In this document: in pieces, positions 54,526 through 64,000 of the stretch | Numbering within the stretch: the first letter of the stretch is position 1 | How the letters are laid out: every line of letters starts with the position of its first letter | Origin: Gautieria morchelliformis | Lineage: Eukaryota; Basidiomycota; Agaricomycetes; Gomphales; Gomphaceae | Length of the DNA: 64,000 nucleotides | Assembly: GCA_015179125.1 (NCBI GenBank) | Contig: WHVA01000113.1 | Span: forward strand, 62,001-126,000 | Direction: 5' to 3' | Program-made: the position numbers and the translations under genes | The notes under the pieces: generated by a model | Database searches by the model: none | What the model saw: the letters and a program-made list of their open reading frames with translations, nothing else | What the model was told of the DNA's origin: nothing

Positions 54526-57500
54526 ATGTTCATCCTTTCCGCGATCTTTATACGTGAGGATCTACCGAACCCTAGCTCCGTCATCGAATTTCACACGCAC
54601 ATTCCTGTACTGGACTATTTCAACGTCCTCGACGAGGGCCAGCCGCCGGCCTCTGGTTCTGAGGCTAAGCGGTTCAAGGGACGGACCGCCGACGTGACTG
54701 TGACCGGTGTGACCGCCCTCACGATGCCTCTGGTAATCACGGCTGCAGCGAAAGCAAAACCGACGGTGACTCATATGTATGTTCTCTCTATTCGCACATT
54801 CTTATTCTAACGTCTCTCCAGCCAACTCCGTCACCTCTTGAGCTGCCCGCAGCGCCGCGGGATCGTCTACTATGTGTCTGGCTACGCCATCCTCGAGCGT
54901 GATCTCCTCAGGCCAACTACTGTCAGTCCCAGCCACTCCCCAGAACGCCCATCTGACCCTTCCCCCAGCGTCCACGTATTCTAGTCAGCCTCGACTTCTT
55001 CCCGACCTGCTTCGCCACAGCGCTCGTCCCGTCGGACCCCGACTTCCTCCTCCTCGCAGTCGGTGGCGTCGAGTCCCAGCTCCATCTCTCTCTCCATTCC
55101 CTCAAACACCCTTCCACGGCCTCACCGCACACCCGCCCCAAGCCCCTCTGGGTCCACCAGAAGCGTTTGCGCCACCAACACGATGTCGTCAACTACATGT
55201 TCTTCTCTCCGGCAGAGCTCACGGACGACACCCGTGCACCGCGCCGCAAAACATCTGCAAGCAGCAGCCCCACTGATCGCGCGGCACCAGACCCCGCTCC
55301 CTCGGACCTGCGTCTCGTCGTCTGCGGGAATGACAAGGCCGTCCATTTCTTCGATGTCGATCTCCGCAACCCCCCGTTGGATCACCAACGTCTCCGTGAA
55401 TGTGGTTTCTTGCGTCTCGACACTTGCGTGAACCACGGTGAGCCTCTTCCCCTATGATCCCACTATCTTCCCTCCTAATTGTCTTCCAGCTTCCATCTCC
55501 CCGGATGGCCGCACCCTCCTCTGCGTAGGCGACACCCCTCACGCATACCTCTTCCGCATCATCCCCGGCGCGTTCGTCGCCTGCGAACCTCTCGCGACAT
55601 ACATATTCCCTATGCTGCCATACGAAGACCAGAGCTGCCTTGTGCCTTGTAACGACCCCCCCTCTTATGTCTCCCTCCGGCCACGCACATATCGCCCGAC
55701 CATCCACACGTATTCCACCATCCACAGCTCCATGGCCCCGCGCGCGTGCTTCGCCACGGCCTGGACGTCCGACGGCCTCAAATTCGCCGTTGCCGCACAG
55801 GAGGGCGCGCTTGCGGTATGGGACGTCCGCAGCAGCGTGCCCATCTGGGCCTTCTGGTCGGGACTGCGCGCGCCAAGCGTCCAGCAGCATCGGGCGCGGA
55901 GGCGCGCGCGCGCCGCACCCACGAACTGGTGGGGCGCGAACGCGTCGGACGGCGAGTCCTCGTGGGGTGGTGCGAATTCTGCGACGGGTGAGCCAGCGGC
56001 CGACGCGAGCGATGCCGCACCCGCCGCGGCGGGTGCCAATCCGGGCGGCCCTCCCGGCCCGCCACCTCCCAGGCTCCCACGCGTTGGCGCGCTCTCATTC
56101 CCTCCCGAGGGCAACGCCGGCAGCAGCGCGGCCAGCAGCCCCACAGTGCGTGTTCCGACGACTAGGCACATGTTCCCCCCCGTCACACTCCCTATGCCGG
56201 CAGTGGTGAGCGAGCCCGAGCCAGAAGCGCCCACGGGCACATGGGCAGACGAACCGGGCGTGATGCGGACGCCGTTCGGGGACTGGGTGGTTGACGAGAA
56301 TGGACCTGACAATGGCATCCGCAATTTGCAGTTCAGCACGGGGGACGCGGGGCGCGAGTTGTGTGTCTTTGTAGAGGTATGTTTTTTTTCGATCCTGTCC
56401 ACGGCTTGGAGCAAGCCCGCGAATGCGTTAAGAGTTCGCCGCACCCTTATTATGCATTAGAGCTATTTTCATCCTTTACAATCTCCTCCGCCACACCCCT
56501 ACGTATTGCTAACTATATTCGCACCACAGCACACCACGAACATCCACGTCATTGACGCCCGCACATTCGACCCCTTGACGCATCGCATGTTCGAGTTTCC
56601 CGACGTAGACGAGATGTTCGCCGCCACCAGCGCGGAGCCCGCCGCGGACCCGTCGGCGGCGGCCTGTCCCCACGCCGAGGCCGCGCCAGTGCCAGCGGCC
56701 GACGCAGCAGCACCGTCCGCGGATGCCGCGGCAGCTGTGCCGGAAAATGCCGCAGCGCTTGGTGCAAGCCCCGCTTCGCCGGCAGAGGTGCAGATGGCGA
56801 GCGCGGACGACGAGACATCGACCGTTGGCACGCGGAACGGCACGCCGGCGCCGAACCGCCGCCGCTCGGTGGACGAGGCACACCGGGGCTTCCGCTGGGA
56901 GGATTTGGTCGCCGAAGGGCTCGCGGTCGACCGGGTGTATCCCCTGATCCCGGACGTCCGCGGCGTTCAGACCTCCCCAGAGAGGGAGGAGGGGGAGGAA
57001 CAGGCGATCGCAGGTGTGATGCGGCCTGTTACGCCTGAGGCAGACGCCACGCCGGAGGTCCATGATGCCACGGGGGAGATGGAGAGCATGACGGCGGCGG
57101 CGGCACCGGGTGGCGTGCAGGAGACAGAGGCCAGCGCAGAGCTCGCACAGCTCATTGCTAGACAGGATACGCCATCCGTCGATGCCCGGGAGGCCACGCC
57201 CGAGCCGGACGGCCCGGCGGAGACGCACCCCAGCGACGAGATGTCCATGGTGGCCAATGGTGCGCCCGTGCGGGGCGGGCGGGCGGGTGCCGGTACGCCG
57301 CCGCTCGAGCTGTTTGATCCCCGAGAGTTCTCGCAATGGTTGTCAGACACAGATCCTGCACCTGCCGCGTCCCAGGAGGCCCCCGGACGCCGCGCCCGCG
57401 ACGTGCCCATGGGGGACACACGCGCCGACGGCTGGACGGTCCGCGTGCATTCCAACCCCCCCGCGGCGCTTCCCGGCCAGACGGTGTTCACCATCCGGCC

Positions 57501-58850
57501 GACTACTCCCTCCAGCGCAACTCCCTCCCGGGCACAGCCTGTTGCTCCCACACAACCCCCCACATGCACCAGCCTGCGATAACATTTCCGGTCCATGGCG
57601 GCACCCGCTCCGTCCCCGCCGAGCGGGGCGCTTCACAATCGCCGGCACCTGTCCCGCGCGTGGCACTACCCTCCACCACCACGGCGCCGGCGCGTACATC
57701 GGGTGCAGACGCTGCAGCGCTCCGGCGTGAGCGCCACATAGCGCTGCAGACGGAGGTCGCCGCGCATTTATCGTCTGGCCAGCCAGGGAGGGCTGTGGAC
57801 GCCTTGACGACCGCGGCAGGCATCGCAGTAGAAACCGCGCTGCGCGGCGCCATCGACTCACAGAACCCACGGGACCGGAACCGCGTCGCGGAAGGGTTGG
57901 CGGCCGAGTTTCGGCGGGCGGACGAGCAGAGGCAGAGGCGGCACGCGGGGGAAGCGGGCAGGGAGTCGGGCGGCAGTCAAGCGACGGCAGTGCGCAGCGG
58001 TTGGGGTGAGGGGAATAACAGTTGGGGTGAGGGGGATAATTCCGACTGGGGAAGGCCTGTCGAGTGGAACTCAGGGGAGTCGCAGGCGAGCGAACCGGGC
58101 GGGGAGTCGGACAGTCGTGAGGCGGGGAACCTCGACGGTTGGGTTGAGCATCCCGATTGGTCAAGGAGCGATCCCCCGAGCACTAACAGTGGGGGCTGGG
58201 GGGAGAGGATCAACAGTGTGGGCTGGCCTCAGGCGGTGAGCTTTGATGATCGGGGCACTCGTGAAGGCGGGAACAGCCACTCCAACAGGAGCGAGAGCAG
58301 ACTACGGAGCCATGATGCCTGGGGGAACCCTACCCCCTGGCGCACGGGCAGACCATCCGATCCCCGTGCAAGGAGCCATCTCACGGAGGAAGGCGTCATC
58401 GAATATTTGGATGCGGATGGAGACCCCATCCCCCGGGAAGATGCGGCCGTTGGTCCTGGACCCATGACACTAGTCCCAAGGGCCCTACCCCTACCCCGAA
58501 GCTGGGTTGTGGGTATGGGTACCGCACCGGACACAAGCGCAGCGGAACCCCGGTCGGTAATACGCATCACGCCACCGAGGAGACGCGGGATACAACGCGA
58601 GATACCACACGAGTCGTGGCCGCCATCGCCATTCCCTGTCGCCGTGGAGCCGCCTGCCCCGCAGCCCCCAAGCGTCGTCAGGTCCAGGGAGCCATCCCCG
58701 CCCCGTGCGCCTCGTGCGCCCCAAATCACCGGGCTCTGTTTCGACCCGACCGGAGAGTGGGTATACGTCGCGGGGGATGGGGGCATCGTAGAATGGAGGG
58801 TGAGGGAGCGGTTTGAGGGTAAGGGGTGCGGTGACGGTGGGTGGCTGTAA
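54526..58850 (+). CDS. WD40 / DUF2415-like protein
   Basis: Six exons are proposed: 54526-54776, 54822-54921, 54969-55437, 55490-56376, 56530-57540 and 57573-58850, with all junctions GT-AG and in frame, giving 1331 aa. The first four introns are 45, 47, 52 and 153 bp. The last is only 32 bp and could instead mark an indel. The N-terminal third is a beta-propeller: QLRHLLSCPQRRGIVYYV, DFLLLAVGGVESQLHLSLHS, LVVCGNDKAVHFFDVDL, ISPDGRTLLCVGDTPHAYLF and FAVAAQEGALAVWDVRS. IRNLQFSTGD and VFVEHTTNIHVIDARTFDP match the DUF2415 pattern. A long low-complexity Ala/Pro/Glu-rich middle follows. The end returns to a WD-like blade (ITGLCFDPTGEWVYVAGDGG, IVEWRV). Function in fungi is not established. The ATG at 54526 is the first in-frame one that suits this model; an upstream exon is possible. 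Confidence 0.85.
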
Positions 58851-60070
58851 CGCATTGAAGTTGGTTTCGTTCTTGATACTAAGGCGGAGGGGTGTGTTTG
58901 TCCGGGGTTAAAAGTTTTGCTCTCGCAGTATTTGCATGTACTTTCGGCCGTAATATTACTGCCTCGTTGTGCGCTTTGCCTGCATGATGTACGCTTACGA
59001 CTTGCGCTGCAGTGGAACTGAGATGAACGTTGGGCATGCACGCCTTAAAGTCCTATGGTTGTTGACGGTCACCTTTCATCACCAACAGGAATGGTACGCT
59101 GGGGTAGGTGGTACTGTATATATGGTACATATCGGCCGATATGAAGTATACGGTCTCAGATCGGGGCTCATTGGTGTACTTCTGATCCAACTGCATCAGA
59201 CGGCCCCGTGGCCCCCTCATGCGTTGGTCTCCTAGCAGTGCTCCACTTTCAATTAATAACGGCCCCACGCCGTATTCGCGACAGACTCGTACGGCAGACG
59301 CCCTGGCTTTGGATTCCAACGGCGAGGACCCACTGGAACCAATGCCGACGATGATCATGATGCCGCTAGCAGCTAGCAGGCGACGTCCTCAGAGTCGAGC
59401 ACGGAACCAGGCGACCGGGATGTGTACATTGTCATAGATGATCATGTGATATGTGTGGTCTTGGAGCATAACGGTTTGAAGCCTTTCTGAAGGCGCGGGT
59501 ACACTCGCTACCGTCACTCGGGTCGCCTGACACTGCGTAGGTTCACTGAAGATGCGAAAATACACGTCGGAGACGTACGAGGGGCACCCTTACTTATGTT
59601 GAACCGTTCCATCCTTTGAGCTCACCACCCTCCACTTGACCTGTAACCGTTCGAGAGCGTGCGAACTACTGGGACAAGGCCCACCTGTGGACCTGGTCCG
59701 CTACGTGACTACCGAGTAAGTAGGATACGTCAATGTTATCGTGGTCCTTGGCCCATCTCAGCAAAATCGCGCAAGAGTATCCTTCTCTCTGCGGTCAGCT
59801 GCATGTACTTTCACACATCTTACTCTTTATTCAGCTCATCTCAGCGCTATAGGAACCGATCGCCATTGCTCAGGTTGCTCGCTGTAGGGGACCTCAGATA
59901 TACTCCCTATGCATATCCATGACTTCTGGCAGCTGCTCTCTCACTGGATGATAGACACCATGAAGTTGTCCTGGCTTTGCTTCGAAGATTTAGCCTGGAA
60001 CTTTGCAGAAGAGTTTACTGTAAATGATGTTCCTCAACTTCTCGCACTGTTTTAGCATGGGTAAATACTT
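58851..60070. other. Intergenic, no gene recognised
   Basis: Downstream region of the WD40 gene. No conserved coding signal, RNA gene or repeat was seen. Confidence 0.4.
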
Positions 60071-60616
60071 ATGCCTATGCCTTCCTCACGTTCTATGACT
60101 TTTTCAGAAATCCGAGATTCGTTCCTAGAACGAGGTCTGCTCGGTTCCAAGGGGACCAGTCCCCTGGAACAAGATCATGATCATCAATCTGAGTTGGAGT
60201 TGTTCCGGTCGGTTGGATGTGTTGACGTTAGAAAAAAATCGTCGAAGCCGGAATCGATAGCAATGCTTGACAGATGGATGATCGTCAAACATAGGGATTG
60301 GATGGTCGAATTGAACTCCCAACGTGGTTGCTTTACTACTCCAATGTCAGACAAATTTATTCCAATTCAACATAGGTGCCCACTCACGCCAATAATGAGG
60401 TCTCATGTCCCATCACTACCTATTCCGATGCCCGGCGTACAGCGAACAAAGGAAACGTTTGGAGAAGGGGTTGAGGAGAGGAGCGAAGTCTGTGAAAACG
60501 CGTCTAGGAAGCCACAATGCCATGGAACATACATTTTGATATATAAACGATACAGGCGGGTTCGAGAAGACATACGGCGATCTATCCTTACAAGTGAAGA
60601 AGAGGGACAAAAGTAA
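60071..60616 (+). CDS. Unrecognised 181-aa open frame
   Basis: An uninterrupted frame from ATG 60071 (MPMPSSRSMTFSEIRDSFLE) to TAA 60614-60616. It is hydrophilic and basic, with no transmembrane segment or known motif; stretches include EDIRRSILTSEEEGQK at the C-terminus. Length and ATG start make it better than its neighbours, but without codon-usage or homology support it may be random. Minus-strand frames at the same place are shorter. Confidence 0.3.
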   Translation: MPMPSSRSMTFSEIRDSFLERGLLGSKGTSPLEQDHDHQSELELFRSVGCVDVRKKSSKPESIAMLDRWMIVKHRDWMVELNSQRGCFTTPMSDKFIPIQHRCPLTPIMRSHVPSLPIPMPGVQRTKETFGEGVEERSEVCENASRKPQCHGTYILIYKRYRRVREDIRRSILTSEEEGQK

Positions 60617-61336
60617 GAGGGCAGAGAAGGGAACAAGGAGCTAGAAGAGAAGGCACGCAGCCGCACACACTACCTCGCCCACATAGGCATGGACAAACCC
60701 GGGGCTTTGCCCACCGAGGACAAGTAGAGGTCGAGGACAAAAGGCGAGAAGGAGAACAGATAGAACGAAATTGTACACACCGTCTTACATAGGGCACGGC
60801 CCCAAAAGACGAAAAATTGGAAAAAAAAAAAAAAAATTCGGAGATGCCCGTTGGGATCTGGAGATCCGGGCGGCACTTCATCTTGCGCAGACAAAGGATG
60901 AGCAGATAGACGGGAAACAAGGGGTGAAGAGAAAGGAGCAAGGTAAACAATGGAATGAACTATAATTAGTACAAGCCTACATGTACTTAAGGCAGCGACT
61001 GAAGGTCGCTGATCATCGAATCTACTACCGAGTACTAGCTCTAATTCTACTTCGACCTATAAGTTGCCTATGGTGCGGAGTAGCCAGTTGACATCATCTC
61101 CATCGGCGGAGCTGGGTGCCATTATATGTAGGTTCTGGATGTCACATCCTGACGTTACACATAATGGAAAGTATCTCGCCGTTCGATACTTTCCAAGGAT
61201 ATCGGGGCCCGAGAAGCATGGCAAAAGGACAGAAGAATCCCCCATGCACCATTGCAGGTTAGAAAGGTGTCTTCGCTCGTATGAATCAGTTGGCCTTTGT
61301 TCATCTCGAACGTCCTCTTTTAGCGTCCGAACTCCA

Positions 61337-61377
61337 ATATCATCTAGCGACAGGTTGAAGCTCTCGCTAGATGATAT
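61337..61377. repeat. Perfect 14-bp hairpin
   Basis: Arms ATATCATCTAGCGA (61337-61350) and TCGCTAGATGATAT (61364-61377) separated by 13 bases. Confidence 0.8.
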
Positions 61378-61494
61378 CGGAATATTAGGACCGAGGCAGT
61401 CCTGTAGACTCTAGCGAGATATAGGCTATGCACTGGAGAAAACTCCGACATTAGATTTCGGTACCTTTTACCCAAACGGTAATATTCAGTACCT

Positions 61495-61565
61495 TTGAGC
61501 ACTGACAAATCAGTGCTCAAAAATATCATTAAATGAGCACTAAAAATAAGTGCTTTGGAGCACTG
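61495..61565. repeat. Cluster of GAGCACT/AGTGCTC motifs with an 11-bp palindrome
   Basis: TTGAGCACTGA (61495-61505) and TCAGTGCTCAA (61510-61520) form a tight stem with a CAAA loop. Further copies GAGCACT, AAGTGCTT and GAGCACT follow by 61565. It resembles the sub-terminal repeats of a DNA transposon, but no matching opposite end was proven. Confidence 0.65.
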
Positions 61566-61697
61566 AATTTCAGATACTGAAAAACATGCAAGTATGTGAA
61601 AAAAATTTTTTGAAACGCGATCGCCCTCTCCACTCGGCCGTCATAGCCCCACTTAGACATCCATCCACAGAGGTTGTATATCGTGCAAGCCGAGTGA

Positions 61698-62342
61698 TCA
61701 TGCGCCATAGGGCCGATGAATCCGGAAAGTATTGGCCGTTGAACTGTTTGCTGGAATCGGATGGTGCGTGGACGGCGATGGAATTGACCATGGTGGAGAG
61801 ATGCTCGCGGGTGAAGGTATCAATTTGAAATTGGAAAAGTCGCAGCCGTGGGTCAGTCGGGGGTGCCTCGGGGAGGAACTCAGCGTGCAGTTGGCTGGCC
61901 TTAGATCGACAGGCTGCCATTCGTCACCATATCGTTCTTGAAGGACACGAACCAGATCATCTTCGGTGATGTCATCATCGTATTCTTCTTCCTCTTCCTC
62001 CTCCCCCTCTGATTCATCTTCATCTTCCTCCTCAACCTCGATGTGGCCCCATGGGAATGGTTGGTCATCTTCAGACTGTCCCGTGTCCGAGTCCGAGTCT
62101 GAGGTCACTTGAGCAACAGTATCAGTGTGGTCTGAGATTGGATCTTGATCAACTGTGTCATCGTCAGGTTTGTAGTTTGCAAAGTCTGGTTGACTGTGCC
62201 TGTTGGCTCCACTGTCTGATCCAGATTCTGAGGGGTCAAGCGCTCTAGCTTTTTTTAGAAGGTGTCGGTGTCGTCGACGTTGGCGACTGCTGATAGGTTT
62301 TGTGCATGTAGGAATACACAGACATGGGCGGGTGTCTGGCAT
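61698..62342 (-). CDS. Acidic protein with Cys/Arg-rich N-terminus, possibly transposon-derived
   Basis: From ATG 62342: MPDTRPCLCIPTCTKPISSR, then QRRRHRHL. This Cys-x-Cys-x3-Cys plus basic/His start looks like a short zinc-binding module of the kind that opens some basidiomycete DNA-transposon proteins. A long Asp/Ser/Glu stretch follows (DSDSDTGQSEDD, an EEEE-rich run near residues 125-140), then DITEDDLVRVLQERYGDEWQ and a Ser/Pro-rich tail. 214 aa, no introns seen. It may be the first exon of a larger, lost gene. Family assignment is inference. Confidence 0.4.
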   Translation of the reverse strand: MPDTRPCLCIPTCTKPISSRQRRRHRHLLKKARALDPSESGSDSGANRHSQPDFANYKPDDDTVDQDPISDHTDTVAQVTSDSDSDTGQSEDDQPFPWGHIEVEEEDEDESEGEEEEEEEYDDDITEDDLVRVLQERYGDEWQPVDLRPANCTLSSSPRHPRLTHGCDFSNFKLIPSPASISPPWSIPSPSTHHPIPANSSTANTFRIHRPYGA

Positions 62343-62627
62343 TATGCTATGTGCGTAGTCCAAAATTTCTCCAAGTGATTGAATCTCCGATGCAATAGAA
62401 ATTCTAACTCCTTTCTCCCGACCTCCACCCCGACTAACAGAAAAGAGGCTTCAACACGTTTTCATCAATTTTAGTCGTGTCCATTCTCAATAACTTGGCA
62501 TAATGGAGCGTGCCACGAGGAAAATGCAAAGTGAGTCTCATATTTGTGATGTTATCGCGCGATCAATCCCCGCTCAACACCCTTACACGCATGTGCCACC
62601 GAAATCACCTCGACCACCAGTGTTACC

Positions 62628-63381
62628 ATGCCTGTATCCAGTTCCAAATCCAAGACGAAGAAGAAGGCTCATACGATTGTGGAGGTTGCGTCACAAGATG
62701 GCATAGGTAAATGCACTCCAAAGGTGGCAAAGCAACGCCAGCCTACTGTCAAAGTATGTATTCACTGCTACTCATCTCACTGTGGTCTAACCACGTTGCA
62801 TTCTTACTTCACAGGCTCCATCGAAGGACAACACCACCAAGGGGAAATCGGGTCACAATACCTCCCAGGTGATTTCATCGATAGGCGGCGTATATTTCTT
62901 TTAACGAGATCCATTCTATAAGGACAAGCCTTCGAAATCCAAGAAAACAGTCCGCCCCAAGCCTAATACAAATCACCTGACAACCACGACATCAATCTCG
63001 ATCTCGAGACCCTAGGGGTTAAAAAAATGAAAGGTAAACAGAAGCAAGCACCTCTCCCTGTCCCTTCTGCTGTCAATGTCTCAAAGAAGAGTGCAACAAA
63101 CTCTATCAAGAAAGCCAAGAGGAAAATCATCGAAGACAGTGTTGAGGATGGTGCTGGCCCGGTAAGTCTGTCATTCCTTCGATTACATATTTTGATACAT
63201 TTATATATAGTCCAAACACTATAAAATGGTCGATTCAGTCCCAAAGAAGACCATAGAAGTAAAGGTATGCCTATTATTATGCTCCCGGATGTCAAACTAT
63301 GCTGATATCGCACAGGTGGTTCCACCGGCACCATCTACATCTGCAGCCACTGCTGATGGAGCCAGGAAGTCCCAGCGCAAG
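62628..63381 (+). CDS. Lys/Ser-rich protein in short phase-0 exons, incomplete
   Basis: Exon 1 is 62628-62753 (MPVSSSKSKTKKKAHTIVEV...PTVK). Exon 2 is 62815-62868 (APSKDNTTKGKSGHNTSQ). Exon 3 starts at 62923 (DKPSKSKKTVRPKPNTNH). An apparent frame break sits at about 62970-62980, after which the frame reads DINLDLETLGVKKMKGKQKQ to 63161. Then 63211-63264 (SKHYKMVDSVPKKTIEVK) and 63316-63381 (VVPPAPSTSAATADGARKSQ). Each intron (about 50-61 bp) has clean GT-AG ends and falls between codons, strong evidence that this was a real gene. The composition suggests a disordered, basic, probably nuclear protein. The 3' continuation past 63381 was not found. Confidence 0.5.
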
Positions 63382-64000
63382 GTAAGTAAGTGTATTCGAT
63401 GCCGTTGCGCTATGCTGATGGAGACATAGTCGATCCCGTCTGCTAGAGCTTGTGGTGCCAACCCATGATGCTCTCGAACCCTCCCCCCTCTTCTATTACT
63501 TGGTACCTGCGTATGCCATTTTGCATTGTATCTGCCCCACACTGACTACGTAAAATACAGATAGACCCATGTTCTTGCGCAAGCCGCACCAGCTTTCACA
63601 ATATGTCCCCTCGGCTGCCCTCACTCCCACAATAGACTGCTCCTGCCCTCGCTCTGCTCGTGCTCAAACTCGATCTTGCTCTTACACTCAAGCTCTCGCT
63701 CTTGCAATATGTTCCCTCGGCTGCTCTCACTCTCCCAATATATCGCTTCCGCTCTCGCACCTGTCTCTACCGGCCGTCAGCTCTCGTCTCTTCTATGATG
63801 GTTTGTAACTGCATGTGTCCATTTCATTGTTCACACTAGCTTTCAATCAATGTATCTCTAAGTGCTTTTTCAGTAATAGAAAGTACTGTTTTATTGTGTT
63901 CTAGAGTACTATTTATAAGTAACTTAGGAGCGGAAAACCAGTGTTCTAGGACGCTGAAAGCGGACATTCTAGCTACTAGATTTCGGTACGCAGCTTATCG
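63382..64000. other. Right edge, no gene recognised
   Basis: 63580-63780 contains imprecise repeats of a CTCGCTCT/CAATATGTCCCCTCGGCTG type (63599 and 63705). The last bases repeat TAGATTTCGGTAC, also present at 61452-61464. Confidence 0.4.

Larger units (their letters stand above)
60617..61697. other. Intergenic with A-run and hairpins
   Basis: It holds a run of about 16 A at 60821-60836 with no recognisable retroposon in front of it, and two inverted-repeat clusters listed separately. No gene was recognised. Confidence 0.4.

Noticed and set aside
55219-58164. Minus-strand frames of 209-275 codons opposite the WD40/DUF2415-like gene
   Set aside because: GC-rich DNA keeps several frames open. 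Only the plus strand has WD motifs and consistent introns.
60821-60836. A run of 16 A as the tail of a retroposon
   Set aside because: No polymerase III boxes, LINE end or target duplication was found around it.
30778-63381. The mini-exon gene at 62.6-63.4 kb and the SAM-like relic at 30.8-31.7 kb as two halves of one gene family
   Set aside because: Composition is compatible, but the two pieces do not overlap in sequence, so the link cannot be tested from this window.

Overview
The window is nuclear DNA of a filamentous basidiomycete, most likely an Agaricomycete. Many GT-AG introns of about 45-80 bp can be read directly. A C2-NACHT-WD40 STAND gene, a MGQRHQ-type basidiomycete protein and a DUF2415-like WD40 protein are present. 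There is no operon structure and no tRNA or rRNA gene was seen. The species cannot be named from the sequence.

Left part (1-9.3 kb): a Ty3/gypsy reverse transcriptase relic at the left edge; two diverged direct copies of a ~1.2 kb non-coding repeat (about 1.5-2.7 and 5.65-6.9 kb) flanking a C2H2 zinc-finger gene (3.5-4.6 kb); and a 635-bp hAT-type non-autonomous element with a perfect 8-bp target duplication (8258-8892).

Mobile-element block (9.3-36.4 kb): insertions are nested. A Tc1/mariner-like DNA transposon (9282-20719, 30-bp inverted repeats, TA target) is split by an 8.1-kb LTR chromovirus (11258-19396, minus strand, TSD TGGCC). The chromovirus has an intact gag, an intact pol in the -1 frame behind an A-AAA-AAA slip site at the gag stop, and a terminal chromodomain. 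Between pol and its 3' LTR it carries an additional spliced gene on the opposite strand, encoding a coiled-coil protein with a Zn2Cys6-spaced cysteine cluster. Next come a decayed second gypsy element (LTR plus gag) and a LINE relic interrupted by a complete, very young Ty1/copia element (23131-28376; LTRs differ at one base in 488). These are followed by a broken SAM-like gene, a broken Tc1-like transposase, and a solo chromovirus LTR (33748-36411). That solo LTR is itself interrupted by a 1962-bp LTR-type element with 24 exact-length copies of a 16-bp minisatellite.

Right part (38-64 kb): a minus-strand C2-NACHT-WD40 gene with 13 near-identical WD40 units and three reading-frame lesions (38.6-43.5 kb) faces an inverted, internally deleted copy (48.2-49.6 kb) that kept only the N-terminal module and the last WD unit. 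Between them are two SINE candidates, one inside a tandem duplication. Then follow the intact MGQRHQ-family gene (49999-51946, minus, 607 aa), a 1331-aa WD40/DUF2415-like gene (54526-58850, six exons), and a set of short unrecognised coding stretches with phase-0 mini-introns (60-63.4 kb).

The probable working host genes are the C2H2 gene (with doubt), the MGQRHQ-family gene, the DUF2415-like gene and possibly the small genes at 60-63 kb. The NACHT pair looks like a birth-and-death immune-receptor locus. The copia element and the chromovirus still have complete reading frames. The chromovirus with its antisense accessory gene is the strongest candidate for an undescribed system.
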